This document shows positions 30,181-37,823 of a stretch of 64,000 nucleotides of DNA, piece after piece (the first letter of the stretch is position 1; every line of letters begins with the position of its first letter). The notes beneath the pieces were generated by a model. It had not been told where the DNA came from. It worked only from the letters and a program-made list of their open reading frames with translations, and ran no database searches. The stretch comes from Nannocystis bainbridge (GTDB lineage Bacteria; Myxococcota_A; Polyangia; Nannocystales; Nannocystaceae), in NCBI RefSeq assembly GCF_028368995.1, contig NZ_JAQNDL010000001.1, positions 1 through 64,000 of the forward strand, in the 5' to 3' direction. The position numbers and the translations under genes were made by a program.

Positions 30181-33069
30181 TCAGCGCTCGCTCGGATCGA
30201 GGCCCTGGATCCCCGCCACCATCACCGCGTGCAGCCGCGGCTCGTCGATGTGGGCCGCGATCGCGTCGGCGGTCAGGTCGCGCAGGCGGACGATGTCGAC
30301 CAGCGTCTTGCCCGCCGGCGTGATCGGCGGCAGCACCTGCACCTCGATCGGCACGTGGCGCGGCAGCCATGTCCCGTCATGGAGCGCGTTGCGAGTGCCG
30401 CGCAGCGCGATCGGCACCACCGGCACACCTGTCTCGCAGGCCAGGCGGAACGCCCCGAGCTTGAACGGGCGCAGCCCGGCCTCGCGGCTGAACGTGCCCT
30501 CCGGGAACACCACCACCGGCGAGCCCGACCGCAGCACCTCCGCCACCGCCTCGAGCCCTGCCAGCGCGCGCTCGGCCTGCAGCCGCTCGATCAGCACGTG
30601 GCCCGCCCGCTGGATCAGCGGCCCGAAGGCCCGGTTGTCGCGGCACTCGCCCTTGACCACGAAGCGGATCGTGTCGGGCAGCGCCGCCAGCAGCACGAAC
30701 GGGTCGAGGTAGCTGCAGTGATTAGGCGCCAGCACACATGGCCCTTCGGGCATGTTCTCGAGGCCAGTCACTTGCGGGCGCAGGCCGATGGTCGTCAGCG
30801 TCGCGCGGGCCACGTTGCGCGAGAAGCTGCGCAGCGGCTTGCCCGCCGGGATCAGGCGGCCGGCCGCGGTCGAGGCCGCCAGCATCCCGCCGAACGTGCC
30901 GAGCGCGAAGCTGCCGTACGCGACCTCGCCGGCGCGCCCGGCCAGCGCCTTCGCGCGACGCGGCAGCCCGCGCAGGTAAAGGCCCGCCGCCTGGCGCGCG
31001 AACGATCCGTGACTGCGGCCCAGCTCGCCCGCCAGATACAGCCGACGCGTGTCGCTGCGGCGGATCTTCCCGCTCGAGGTCTTCGGCACCGCGCCCGGCC
31101 CGGTCAGCACCACGCGATCGGGCGGGACGCCCACGGTGCTGGCGATCGCCTCGCCGATCTTCTGCTGCAGCGCCTGCCGGGCCTCGGGGCGCTCCTCCTT
31201 GGTCTCCGCGACCACCACGATCGACTCGGTCCCGCTCGCCTCGTCGCGCACGGCGAACGCGGCCACGCAGCCCTGGCGCACCCCCGGCACCGCGCCCGCG
31301 GCCGCCTCGATCTCGTGCGGGTAGTAGTTGCGGCCGCCCTTGATGATCAGGTCCTTCACGCGGCCCGAGATGAACAGCTCGCCATCCACCAGATAACCGA
31401 GGTCGCCCGAGTCGACCCAACCGTCGGCCAGCTTGACCTTCGCCGTCGCCTCCGGGTTGCGGTAGTAGCCCTTGAACGCCGACGGCCCGCGGAACAGGAT
31501 CCGGCCCTGACGGCGGTCCGGCAGCGGCGCCCCGGCCTCGTCGGCGATCCGCACCTCGTGGCTGGGCACCGCCGCGCCGCAGCCGACGAACTGCAGCACC
31601 TCGCTCTCGGGCGCCTCCCCTGCGGCCGCTCGCGCCTCGCCGCTCCCCTCGAACGTCGCCCGCTCGACCCGATCGACGAAGGGTCCGCGGCCCGGCGGCG
31701 GGAACGTCACCGCGACCATGTTCTCGGCCAGGCCGTAGGCGCAGAACAGCGCCTCGCGGTGGAACCCCGCCGGCGCCAGGTGGGCGGCGAAGCGATCGAG
31801 CGTGCTCGCCAGGATCGGCTCCGAGCCGTTGAGCAGGGCCCGGATCGGCCCCAGCTGCAGCGGCGCGATCGTCTCCGGCGGGACCCGCTTGACGCACAGG
31901 TCGAACGCGAAGTTGGGCGCGCACGAGATCGTGCCCTTGTAGTGCGAGAACGCCTGCAGCCACCGCTCGGGCCGGGCCAGGAACGTCACCGGCGACAGGA
32001 TCACCGTGGCTGTCCCGAAGTACAGGTTCATCAGCCACCCGCCGACCAGCCCCATGTCGTGGTAGAGCGGCAGCCAGCTGATCATCACGTCGCCGGCCCG
32101 CAGCCCGCAGCCCTCGGCCGCCGCGCGGATGTTGGCGAGCACGTTGGCGTGCGTCAGCTCGACGCCCTTGGGGTCGCCGGTGCTGCCCGACGTGTACTGC
32201 AGCAGCGCCGTGTCCTCGCCGCGCAAGTCGGCCGCCACCGCCGTGTCGAGGCTGGCGTCGGCCAGCGCCTCGTCGACGTCGACCACCTGCCCGAGCGCCG
32301 GCACCTGATCGCGCACCAGCTCGGCGACCCGGGCCGCGCGCGCGAACGTGATCAGCACCTCGGCCTCGGCGTTGGCCAGGATCTGCGCCTCGCGCTGGAT
32401 GTACTCGGCGATCCGGTCGAGGCGGAACGGCGGGTACAGCGGCACCGGCACCCCGCCGGCCAGCTGCGCGCCCATGAACGCCGCGAAGTACCCGCGCGAC
32501 GTCGGCAGCATGATCGCCACCTTGGCGCCCGGCTTCAGCCCGCGCCGCCGCAGCGCCGCCGCCACCCGCCCGGCGTCGCGCCGCAGCGCCCCGTACGTGA
32601 TCGCCTCCTCGCGCCCGTCCTCGCGCAGCAGCATGACGTGGACCCGCCCCGGCGTGCGCCCGGCGTGGTACTCGAGCGCCTCGATCAGCGTCTGCGCGGC
32701 GGTCGGCGCCGGCGACGGCGGCTCTGTCGGCAAGGACATGTCCTCGGAGACATGTGCTTTCGGACCTGCGCTCACGGACATGTCCGCAGCGCCATCCCCG
32801 CGCGCCTGCCGGGCCAGCGCCACCAGCTGACGCGGGGTGTCGGCGACGCTGAGCGCCTCCTCCGGGAACACGACCCCGAGGCGGGCCTCGAGCCGGCCGA
32901 GCAGCTCGACGCGCTCGAGGCTGCCGAGGCCGAGCTCGCGCTCGAGCGAGGCGTCGAGGTTGAGGTGGCCGAGGCCGCGTCCGTCGCCGACGGCGGAGAT
33001 GAGCTCGCCGACGACGGCGAGGACCGTGGCCTCCTCGATCGGGCCCGGAGCGGAGGGCGTGCCTGACAT
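30181..33069 (-). CDS. ACP - fatty acyl-AMP ligase - PlsC acyltransferase fusion
   Basis: From ATG 33069 the product is 962 residues in three parts. Residues about 10-85 form an acyl carrier protein, with the phosphopantetheine Ser50 in LGLGSLERVELL. After a repeat-encoded linker (about 95-123), residues about 125-640 form an adenylate-forming domain of the FAAL type: LQYTSGSTGDPKGVELTHAN, WLPLYHDMGLVGG, FCAYGLAENMVAV. Residues about 720-900 form a PlsC acyltransferase with NHCSYLD (NHx4D) and FPEGTFSR. The simplest reading is that an acyl chain is activated as acyl-AMP, loaded on the built-in ACP and passed to a lysophospholipid or glycerol phosphate. E. coli Aas joins related activities in another order without the ACP. 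A longer start at 33108 is possible. Confidence 0.9.
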   Translation of the reverse strand: MSGTPSAPGPIEEATVLAVVGELISAVGDGRGLGHLNLDASLERELGLGSLERVELLGRLEARLGVVFPEEALSVADTPRQLVALARQARGDGAADMSVSAGPKAHVSEDMSLPTEPPSPAPTAAQTLIEALEYHAGRTPGRVHVMLLREDGREEAITYGALRRDAGRVAAALRRRGLKPGAKVAIMLPTSRGYFAAFMGAQLAGGVPVPLYPPFRLDRIAEYIQREAQILANAEAEVLITFARAARVAELVRDQVPALGQVVDVDEALADASLDTAVAADLRGEDTALLQYTSGSTGDPKGVELTHANVLANIRAAAEGCGLRAGDVMISWLPLYHDMGLVGGWLMNLYFGTATVILSPVTFLARPERWLQAFSHYKGTISCAPNFAFDLCVKRVPPETIAPLQLGPIRALLNGSEPILASTLDRFAAHLAPAGFHREALFCAYGLAENMVAVTFPPPGRGPFVDRVERATFEGSGEARAAAGEAPESEVLQFVGCGAAVPSHEVRIADEAGAPLPDRRQGRILFRGPSAFKGYYRNPEATAKVKLADGWVDSGDLGYLVDGELFISGRVKDLIIKGGRNYYPHEIEAAAGAVPGVRQGCVAAFAVRDEASGTESIVVVAETKEERPEARQALQQKIGEAIASTVGVPPDRVVLTGPGAVPKTSSGKIRRSDTRRLYLAGELGRSHGSFARQAAGLYLRGLPRRAKALAGRAGEVAYGSFALGTFGGMLAASTAAGRLIPAGKPLRSFSRNVARATLTTIGLRPQVTGLENMPEGPCVLAPNHCSYLDPFVLLAALPDTIRFVVKGECRDNRAFGPLIQRAGHVLIERLQAERALAGLEAVAEVLRSGSPVVVFPEGTFSREAGLRPFKLGAFRLACETGVPVVPIALRGTRNALHDGTWLPRHVPIEVQVLPPITPAGKTLVDIVRLRDLTADAIAAHIDEPRLHAVMVAGIQGLDPSER
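30737..30768. repeat. 14-bp hairpin units inside the PlsC domain coding region
   Basis: CATG, CATG and CAGT lie at 30737, 30751 and 30765. They encode TGLENMPEGP just before the NHx4D motif. This protein stretch is conserved in PlsC enzymes, so the match may be chance. Confidence 0.45.
32723..32796. repeat. 14-bp phased hairpin array in the ACP-ligase linker
   Basis: Cores lie at 32723 (TCTG), 32737, 32751 (CATG), 32765 (CCTG), 32779 (CATG) and 32793 (CATC), all 14 bp apart, wholly inside the open frame. They encode the linker between the ACP and the ligase domain. Confidence 0.85.
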
Positions 33070-33148
33070 GCGCGGGACGATACCCGATCCGCGGCGCCCC
33101 GCCGTCACGCCCGCGGCGGGCCCAAGCGCACGCGCGGGCGGCCGCGGC

Positions 33149-34612
33149 TCACTTCAGCTTGAACTCGATGCGCCGGTTCTTGGCCTTGCCGGTCTTGGAG
33201 TTGTTGTCGGCGATCGGCTCGTCGGGGCCAGCGCCGCGGGTCGTGATCCGCGCGGAGTCGATCCCCTTGTCGGTCAGGTACTTCTTGACCGCGTCGGCGC
33301 GCCGCTTCGAAAGGTCGACGTTGTGGTCGCGGTCGCCGGAGCTGTCGGTGTGGCCGCTGATCTCGACCTTCACCGAGGGGAAGTCCTTCAGCACCTTGAC
33401 CGCGTTGTCGAGCGTCGCCTTCGAGGTCTTCTTGATCGAGTCCTTGTCGATGTCGAAGAAGATGCCCTTGATGACGCCGGTGAACTTGGTGACCGCGCGC
33501 GGGATTTCGTCGGCGCAGCCGTCCTCGTCCTGATAGTTGTTGCGGGTCTCGGGCACGGTCGGGCACTTGTCGACGCGGTCGGGGATCCCGTCCTTGTCCT
33601 TGTCGGGCAGCGGGCAGCCGTCGGGCGCGATGCCCTTGTCGTCGGGGCACTTGTCCTTGCTGTCGACGAAGCCGTCGCCGTCGCGGTCCTTCTCCGGGCA
33701 GCCGTCGGGGGCGATGCCCCGCTCCTGCGGGCAGGCGTCGACCGAGTCGAGGAACCCGTCGCCGTCGGCGTCGCCCTCGCCCGGCTCCGGGCAGCCGTCG
33801 GGCGCCACGCCCGGGACCGTCACGCACCTGTCGACCGAGTCCTTGAAGCCGTCGCCGTCGCTGTCCGGATCGTCCCTGGTGACCGGCTGCTTCTTGCGCA
33901 GCACGAACGACAGCCCGAGCAGCACCTCGATGTGGTGCGTGCGGCCGCCGTCGATCCCGTACTGCGCGGACGCGTTGTCGCGGACATCGAGGCGCAGCGC
34001 CAGGTAGTTGTTGATGTAGAACTTCACGCCGCCGCCGAAGTGGATCGCCGGGTCGACGTCGCCCCCGAGCGCCGACGTGCCGAGCAGCCCGGGCCCGATC
34101 AGCACGAACGGCGAGATCCGGTACGGCAGCTGGGCCAGCACGTACCCACGGAACCCGCCGAGCACCGCGCCCTTGCCGTCGTTCTCGGTCTTCGTCGGCA
34201 TGATCGCGCCCTCGAGCTCGAGCCCGAGGAACGACAGCGGATAGAAGCCCGCCCGCAGGCCGATGTCCGGCGCGACCTTCTTGTACGGCTGCCAGTTGAT
34301 CGGGTCGCCCGGCTGCGGCGGCAGGTACAGCTCGTGATCGCGGGCCGGGAACATCAGGCCGGCGAAGATCCCGAACTCGCCCGACATCGCCGTCGGTCGG
34401 TAGCGCTTGATCCACGGCACCCCGCTGCGATCCTTCGCCTTCTTCGCCCGCTTCGGCTTCCCGCCCGCCGCGTCGCCCGAGGCCTCGGCGCCGGCTGGCG
34501 ACAGCGACACCGAGCCGCCCGCCTGCGGCCCCTCGGGTTCCTGCGCCGCCGCCGACAGCGACAGCGACGATACGACCACAGCAGCGGCGACGGGGAGCAA
34601 GAACTTGGACAT
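33149..34612 (-). CDS. OmpA-family outer-membrane protein with thrombospondin type 3 repeats
   Basis: The 487-residue product has a signal peptide (MSKFLLPVAAAVVVSSLSLS, cut after AAA), a charged Lys/Arg stretch, a beta-barrel-like region (about 80-245), and four to five calcium-binding thrombospondin type 3 repeats (about 250-370: DPDSDGDGFKDSVD, DADGDGFLDSVDAC, DRDGDGFVDSKDKC, DKDKDGIPDRVDKC). The C-terminal OmpA domain (about 375-487) has VEISGHTDSSGDRDHN and LSKRRADAVKKYL and ends in KNRRIEFKLK, so it should bind peptidoglycan. It ties the outer membrane to the wall. The gene stands alone and diverges from the ArsC-like gene. Confidence 0.93.
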   Translation of the reverse strand: MSKFLLPVAAAVVVSSLSLSAAAQEPEGPQAGGSVSLSPAGAEASGDAAGGKPKRAKKAKDRSGVPWIKRYRPTAMSGEFGIFAGLMFPARDHELYLPPQPGDPINWQPYKKVAPDIGLRAGFYPLSFLGLELEGAIMPTKTENDGKGAVLGGFRGYVLAQLPYRISPFVLIGPGLLGTSALGGDVDPAIHFGGGVKFYINNYLALRLDVRDNASAQYGIDGGRTHHIEVLLGLSFVLRKKQPVTRDDPDSDGDGFKDSVDRCVTVPGVAPDGCPEPGEGDADGDGFLDSVDACPQERGIAPDGCPEKDRDGDGFVDSKDKCPDDKGIAPDGCPLPDKDKDGIPDRVDKCPTVPETRNNYQDEDGCADEIPRAVTKFTGVIKGIFFDIDKDSIKKTSKATLDNAVKVLKDFPSVKVEISGHTDSSGDRDHNVDLSKRRADAVKKYLTDKGIDSARITTRGAGPDEPIADNNSKTGKAKNRRIEFKLK

Positions 34613-34742
34613 GGCGACCTCGTGGGGGGAGGCGCCGCGCCGGCGGTGCGCGGCAAAATCCCTTGTACATGCGTCCGTCCACGTTGCCTAGGTCGCGCCA
34701 GCCCCCCGTGCGACCGCGAAGCGCCAGGCGACGCCCGACCCG

Positions 34743-34760
34743 CCTGGTCATGAGGACAGG
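34743..34760. repeat. 14-bp hairpin unit in the ompA/arsC-like divergent region
   Basis: CCTG at 34743 and CAGG at 34757 flank GTCATGAGGA. It is the only clear unit found in any divergent region of the window. Confidence 0.5.
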
Positions 34761-34817
34761 TGAGGACGGCCGCTCCGGGGCGCGCGCCCGCGCTCCTGTG
34801 GTACGGTCCCGCGCGCC

Positions 34818-35174
34818 ATGACGGCCGTCCTCTTCGCCCATCCTCGCTGCGACACCTGCCGCAACGCGCGGCGCTGGCTCGACGCCCACCACGTCGCCTA
34901 CGACGTCGTCGACCTCACCGTCCGCGCGCCGACCCTCGCCGAGCTGCGCGCGATCCAGCAGAACTCCGGTCAGCCCGCGCGCAAGCTGTTCAACACCTCC
35001 GGTCAGTCCTACCGGAACGGCGGCTTCGCCGACAAGCTCAAGGCCATGGACGACGACGCCATGCTCGCCGCCCTCGCGGCCGACGGTCTGCTCGTCAAGC
35101 GCCCGATCTTCACGCGCGGCGACCTGGCTCTGGTCGGCTTCGCTGCGGACGCCTACGCGCGCGCGCTCGCCTGA
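34818..35174 (+). CDS. ArsC/Spx-family thioredoxin-fold protein
   Basis: The 118-residue product is full length for the ArsC family. CDTC (residues 11-14) stands in the active-site position, as in Spx and YffB-type members, rather than the single Cys of E. coli ArsC. KLFNTSGQSYRNGG and LLVKRPIF are conserved family segments. The Spx-type CxxC suggests thiol redox or a regulatory role; arsenate reduction is possible but no ars genes are nearby. ATG 34818 is taken because the family starts here. Confidence 0.88.
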   Translation: MTAVLFAHPRCDTCRNARRWLDAHHVAYDVVDLTVRAPTLAELRAIQQNSGQPARKLFNTSGQSYRNGGFADKLKAMDDDAMLAALAADGLLVKRPIFTRGDLALVGFAADAYARALA

Positions 35175-35228
35175 CCCGCCTGTAAGCCGCCGCGAGAGGC
35201 GGTCGTTGGGGGACCACCGGCACGCACC

Positions 35229-35250
35229 GCGACCCTTTCGGTCGCGACGC
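35229..35250. other. Short inverted repeat before the barrel gene
   Basis: CGCGACC and GGTCGCG face each other over a 5-nt gap about 20 nt upstream of the barrel-protein ATG. It could end the ArsC-like transcript or sit in the leader of the next gene. No U-run follows. Confidence 0.3.
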
Positions 35251-35271
35251 CGCGGCCCACAGGTTTTTGCC

Positions 35272-35865
35272 ATGACCGCCCTCGCCTATCCTCGCCCCGT
35301 CCGCCTGCCGGCCTCCGTCAAGCTGGCCCTCCTCGCCCTCCTCGCCGCCCTCGCCGTGATCACGCCCCGGCCCGCGCGCGCCAGTGAGGGCGAGGTCGCT
35401 ACCGACTTCAAGCGCGGTGTGTTCGCCGAGTTCGCTTGGCGCCCGGCTCTCGTGCCGCTGCGCAACGACGCCATGCCGGCCGCGCGCACCCACATGACCT
35501 TCGGCGCCCGCCTGTCGCCCGCGGTCGCGCTCGGCACCATGGCCCACGTGACGATCTACTTCGACAAGGATCAGAAGGTCGGCGCCGGCCTCGACGCGAT
35601 GCTGCAGGTCAACGTCACCCGCGGCTTCTACCTCCGCACCGGCGTCGGCGCGATCAGCCACATCCCGGTCGCCCGCGAGCTCACCGCGCGCACCCCCGGC
35701 TACGGCGGTCAGGTCGGCCTCGGTTACGCCTTCCGCCTCTCAAAGGACAAGGGCAAGGGCCCCGGCGTCGCGCTGGCGCTCGGCGCCGACTACGACCTCC
35801 GGATCCTCGCCGACAGGAGCCGCCGCGGCATCTTCGTCCTCGGCCTCTCGTTCATGTTCGGCTGA
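35272..35865 (+). CDS. Small outer-membrane beta-barrel-like protein
   Basis: The 197-residue product from ATG 35272 has a signal peptide (hydrophobic run LALLALLAALAV, cut near ARA/SEG). The mature part is a series of amphipathic strands ending ...GIFVLGLSFMFG, with a terminal Phe as in many outer-membrane barrels. Strand pairs such as YLRTGVGAISHIPVA and GVALALGADYDLRI have the alternating pattern. This is a typical small myxobacterial surface barrel with no known function. The longer frame starting at 35206 is run-through. The 3' end converges on the antistasin-like lipoprotein gene. Confidence 0.75.
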   Translation: MTALAYPRPVRLPASVKLALLALLAALAVITPRPARASEGEVATDFKRGVFAEFAWRPALVPLRNDAMPAARTHMTFGARLSPAVALGTMAHVTIYFDKDQKVGAGLDAMLQVNVTRGFYLRTGVGAISHIPVARELTARTPGYGGQVGLGYAFRLSKDKGKGPGVALALGADYDLRILADRSRRGIFVLGLSFMFG

Positions 35866-35871
35866 AGTTCG

Positions 35872-35906
35872 CAGGTGTCCGTTCGGACATGTCCGAACGA
35901 ACACCT
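35872..35906. terminator. Candidate bidirectional terminator at a convergent junction
   Basis: A 15-bp inverted repeat with one mismatch (AGGTGT-CGTTCGGA and its complement around CATG) occupies the 45-bp gap between two convergent genes. It is a variant of the 14-bp repeat. The stem is long and stable but no U-run follows on either strand. Confidence 0.5.
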
Positions 35907-35910
35907 CGGC

Positions 35911-36525
35911 TCAGATCTGGTTCTCGAGCACGCACTCGCCCGCGACGCAGCGGGCCACCTTGGCCGTGCACTGGTCGATCGCCACGCACGGCACCTCGTC
36001 GGGTGGCACCGGGCACTGGGCCAGGCGGTCGATGCAGTCGCGGGCGATCGCCAGCTCGCGCCCGCCGAGGCTGCACGGGCAGCAGCCGCCGACCACCTTC
36101 GTGCAGTCGACGTCGTCGACGCACGCGCAGCGCGGCTCCTGCTGGCACTGACACACCTCGCAGCCGCGCTCGTCGGTCTCGAACCCGAACGGACACAGCA
36201 GCTTGCAAAGGACCGGCTGGCAGCGCGACGCCGCGTCGACGCAGACCCCGCCGCCGCAGTCGAGGCTGCAGGTCGTCGCCCCTGTCTGCGGATCGCAGCT
36301 GCACAGCGACGGCACGCACTGCGGGCCCTTCTGACACACCTGTCCCTCCGGACACCCCGCCTGCACGCAGCCCGGCTGCGTGAAGCCCTCGCACGGATCG
36401 CCGGGAGCGTCCGTCTCCGCGACCGCGGGCACCACCTCCGCCGCCTGCATCGTCACGCCCAGGGGCACGATGTCGCACGCCAGCGCCGCCGCCGACAGGA
36501 CCACCGACAATGGCAAAGCTCGCAT
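35911..36525 (-). CDS. Cys-rich lipoprotein with antistasin-like domain
   Basis: The 204-residue product from ATG 36525 (MRALPLSVVLSAAALAC) has a lipobox ending in Cys17, so it is a lipoprotein. Cys-rich segments follow; CQPVLCKLLCPFGFETDE and GCEVCQCQ fit the antistasin-like pattern C-x3-C-x3-C-xx-G-F-x3-x-x-GC-x-x-C-x-C. A second Cys-rich part precedes the C-terminus (VGGCCPCS). The gene is a paralogue of the next gene, matching along about 150 residues, so this is a tandem duplication. The GCPEGQVCQ stretch near residue 47 is encoded over one 14-bp-repeat unit. The function is unknown; antistasin domains in animals inhibit proteases. Confidence 0.8.
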   Translation of the reverse strand: MRALPLSVVLSAAALACDIVPLGVTMQAAEVVPAVAETDAPGDPCEGFTQPGCVQAGCPEGQVCQKGPQCVPSLCSCDPQTGATTCSLDCGGGVCVDAASRCQPVLCKLLCPFGFETDERGCEVCQCQQEPRCACVDDVDCTKVVGGCCPCSLGGRELAIARDCIDRLAQCPVPPDEVPCVAIDQCTAKVARCVAGECVLENQI

Positions 36526-36702
36526 GATCGGACTCCTCGCCCCGCAGCGTGGTCCGGCCCCTCGCCCCCGCAAGCCCGCGAGCCGCCCGCCGCCCGCCGC
36601 CGCGGTGCCGCCCACGCGCCTCCGCTCGGGCTGCTGCTCGCTCGCGGCGCCGCGGCTCCGGCGGCCCGCCCGCTCCGGCGGCCGCGTCTGCTGCCTCAGG
36701 GA

Positions 36703-36748
36703 CATGTCGTCGAGAACATGACCCCCAGGACATGCCCATCTCGACATG
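36703..36748. repeat. 14-bp phased hairpin array between the paralogues
   Basis: CATG cores lie at 36703, 36717, 36731 and 36745 with exact 10-bp spacers. The rest of 36526-36826 is non-coding and GC-rich. Confidence 0.88.
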
Positions 36749-36826
36749 TCCTCGGATCAGGCCCTCGAAGCCATCACGGGAGGCGCGACGCGCGGCGGGG
36801 AGCCGCCGCGGCCCCGCCCGCGCCGC

Positions 36827-37699
36827 TCACTGCAGCACGCACTGCCCCTGCACGCACGCCGCCTTCGCGTCGGTGCACAGGTAGACCGCCGGGCACGCCA
36901 CCTGGTCGGGCGGCAGCGGGCACGGCTCGAGCTGATCGGCGCAGGCCGCGGCGACCGCCACCTCGCCTCCGCCCATGTTGCACGAGCAGCAGCCCGGGCT
37001 CGCCTTGACGCAGTCGGCGTCGACCTGGCAGCCGCACGCCGGCGGCTCGTTGCACGCGCAGACCTCACAGCCCTGCTCGTCCTGCTTGAACCCGAACTCG
37101 CAGAACAGGTTGCACACGACGGGGTTGCACACTGCCCCCTCGACGCACGTACCGCCGCCGCAATCGGGGGTGCACACGATCTGCTGCGACGCCTCGTCGC
37201 ACAGGCAGGCCGACGGCACGCACTCGATCTCGAAGTTGCACATCTGGCCGTCGGGACAGCCCTTGTCGAGGCAGCCCGGCGGCTCGAAGCCGTCGCAGAC
37301 GTTGCCGCCGGTGCTGGTCTCGCCGGTGGTCGTCGTCTCCCCGGTCGTCGTCGTCGTCTCCCCGGTCGTCGTCGTCGTCTCGCCGGTCGTGCCCGTCGTC
37401 GTCGTCTCGCCCGTGGTCGTGGTCGTCGTGCTCGTGGTCTCGCCGCCGGTCTGCGGACCGCTGGTCGAGGTGCTCTCGGTCTCGCCGCCGGTGGCCCCGC
37501 CCTCGGTCGGTCCGCCGGTCCCGGTGGTCGCCGCGCTACCCGAACCGGTGTCGGCGGTCGCCTCGCTGCTCGCGGTGCTCTCGCCGGTCTCGCCGGCCTC
37601 GGTGCTCCCGCCGGACTGGCCACACCCCATCACCAGCGCCAGCGCGGCCCCACTCGCTGCGCGCGCCCATGCTTGCTGCATCGTCATCATCATCGTCAT
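36827..37699 (-). CDS. Cys-rich antistasin-like lipoprotein with T/E/G-rich linker
   Basis: The 290-residue product begins at ATG 37699 with AAGGAG 11 nt upstream; lipobox LVMGC follows a hydrophobic run. Residues about 40-132 are a low-complexity linker of Ser, Thr, Gly and Glu with GETTTTT-type repeats, visible in the DNA as GTCGTC-rich runs at 37318-37440. The C-terminal 160 residues hold the same Cys-rich layout as the downstream paralogue, with the antistasin-like core CNPVVCNLFCEFGFKQDE and GCEVCACN. The linker would hold the Cys-rich head away from the membrane. Function unknown. Confidence 0.85.
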   Translation of the reverse strand: MTMMMTMQQAWARAASGAALALVMGCGQSGGSTEAGETGESTASSEATADTGSGSAATTGTGGPTEGGATGGETESTSTSGPQTGGETTSTTTTTTGETTTTGTTGETTTTTGETTTTTGETTTTGETSTGGNVCDGFEPPGCLDKGCPDGQMCNFEIECVPSACLCDEASQQIVCTPDCGGGTCVEGAVCNPVVCNLFCEFGFKQDEQGCEVCACNEPPACGCQVDADCVKASPGCCSCNMGGGEVAVAAACADQLEPCPLPPDQVACPAVYLCTDAKAACVQGQCVLQ

Positions 37700-37823
37700 C
37701 GCTAACTAAGCTCCTTCGTCGCGGGCATAGCCGACCCTCGCGGGCCCGACAAGCGACGCAGGACGCCGCTCGCCGCCTCGCGCTGGCCTTTGCAGCCACG
37801 CGCCGCGCTTCCCCCTTTTTAAA

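Noticed and set aside
29746..33066. Plus-strand frame of 1106 codons opposite the ACP-ligase-PlsC fusion
   Set aside because: Shadow frame rich in Arg, Gln and His; the minus strand has an unmistakable three-domain enzyme.
35206..35271. Upstream extension of the barrel-protein gene
   Set aside because: The added residues are Arg/His-rich and destroy the signal peptide; ATG 35272 gives a normal one.
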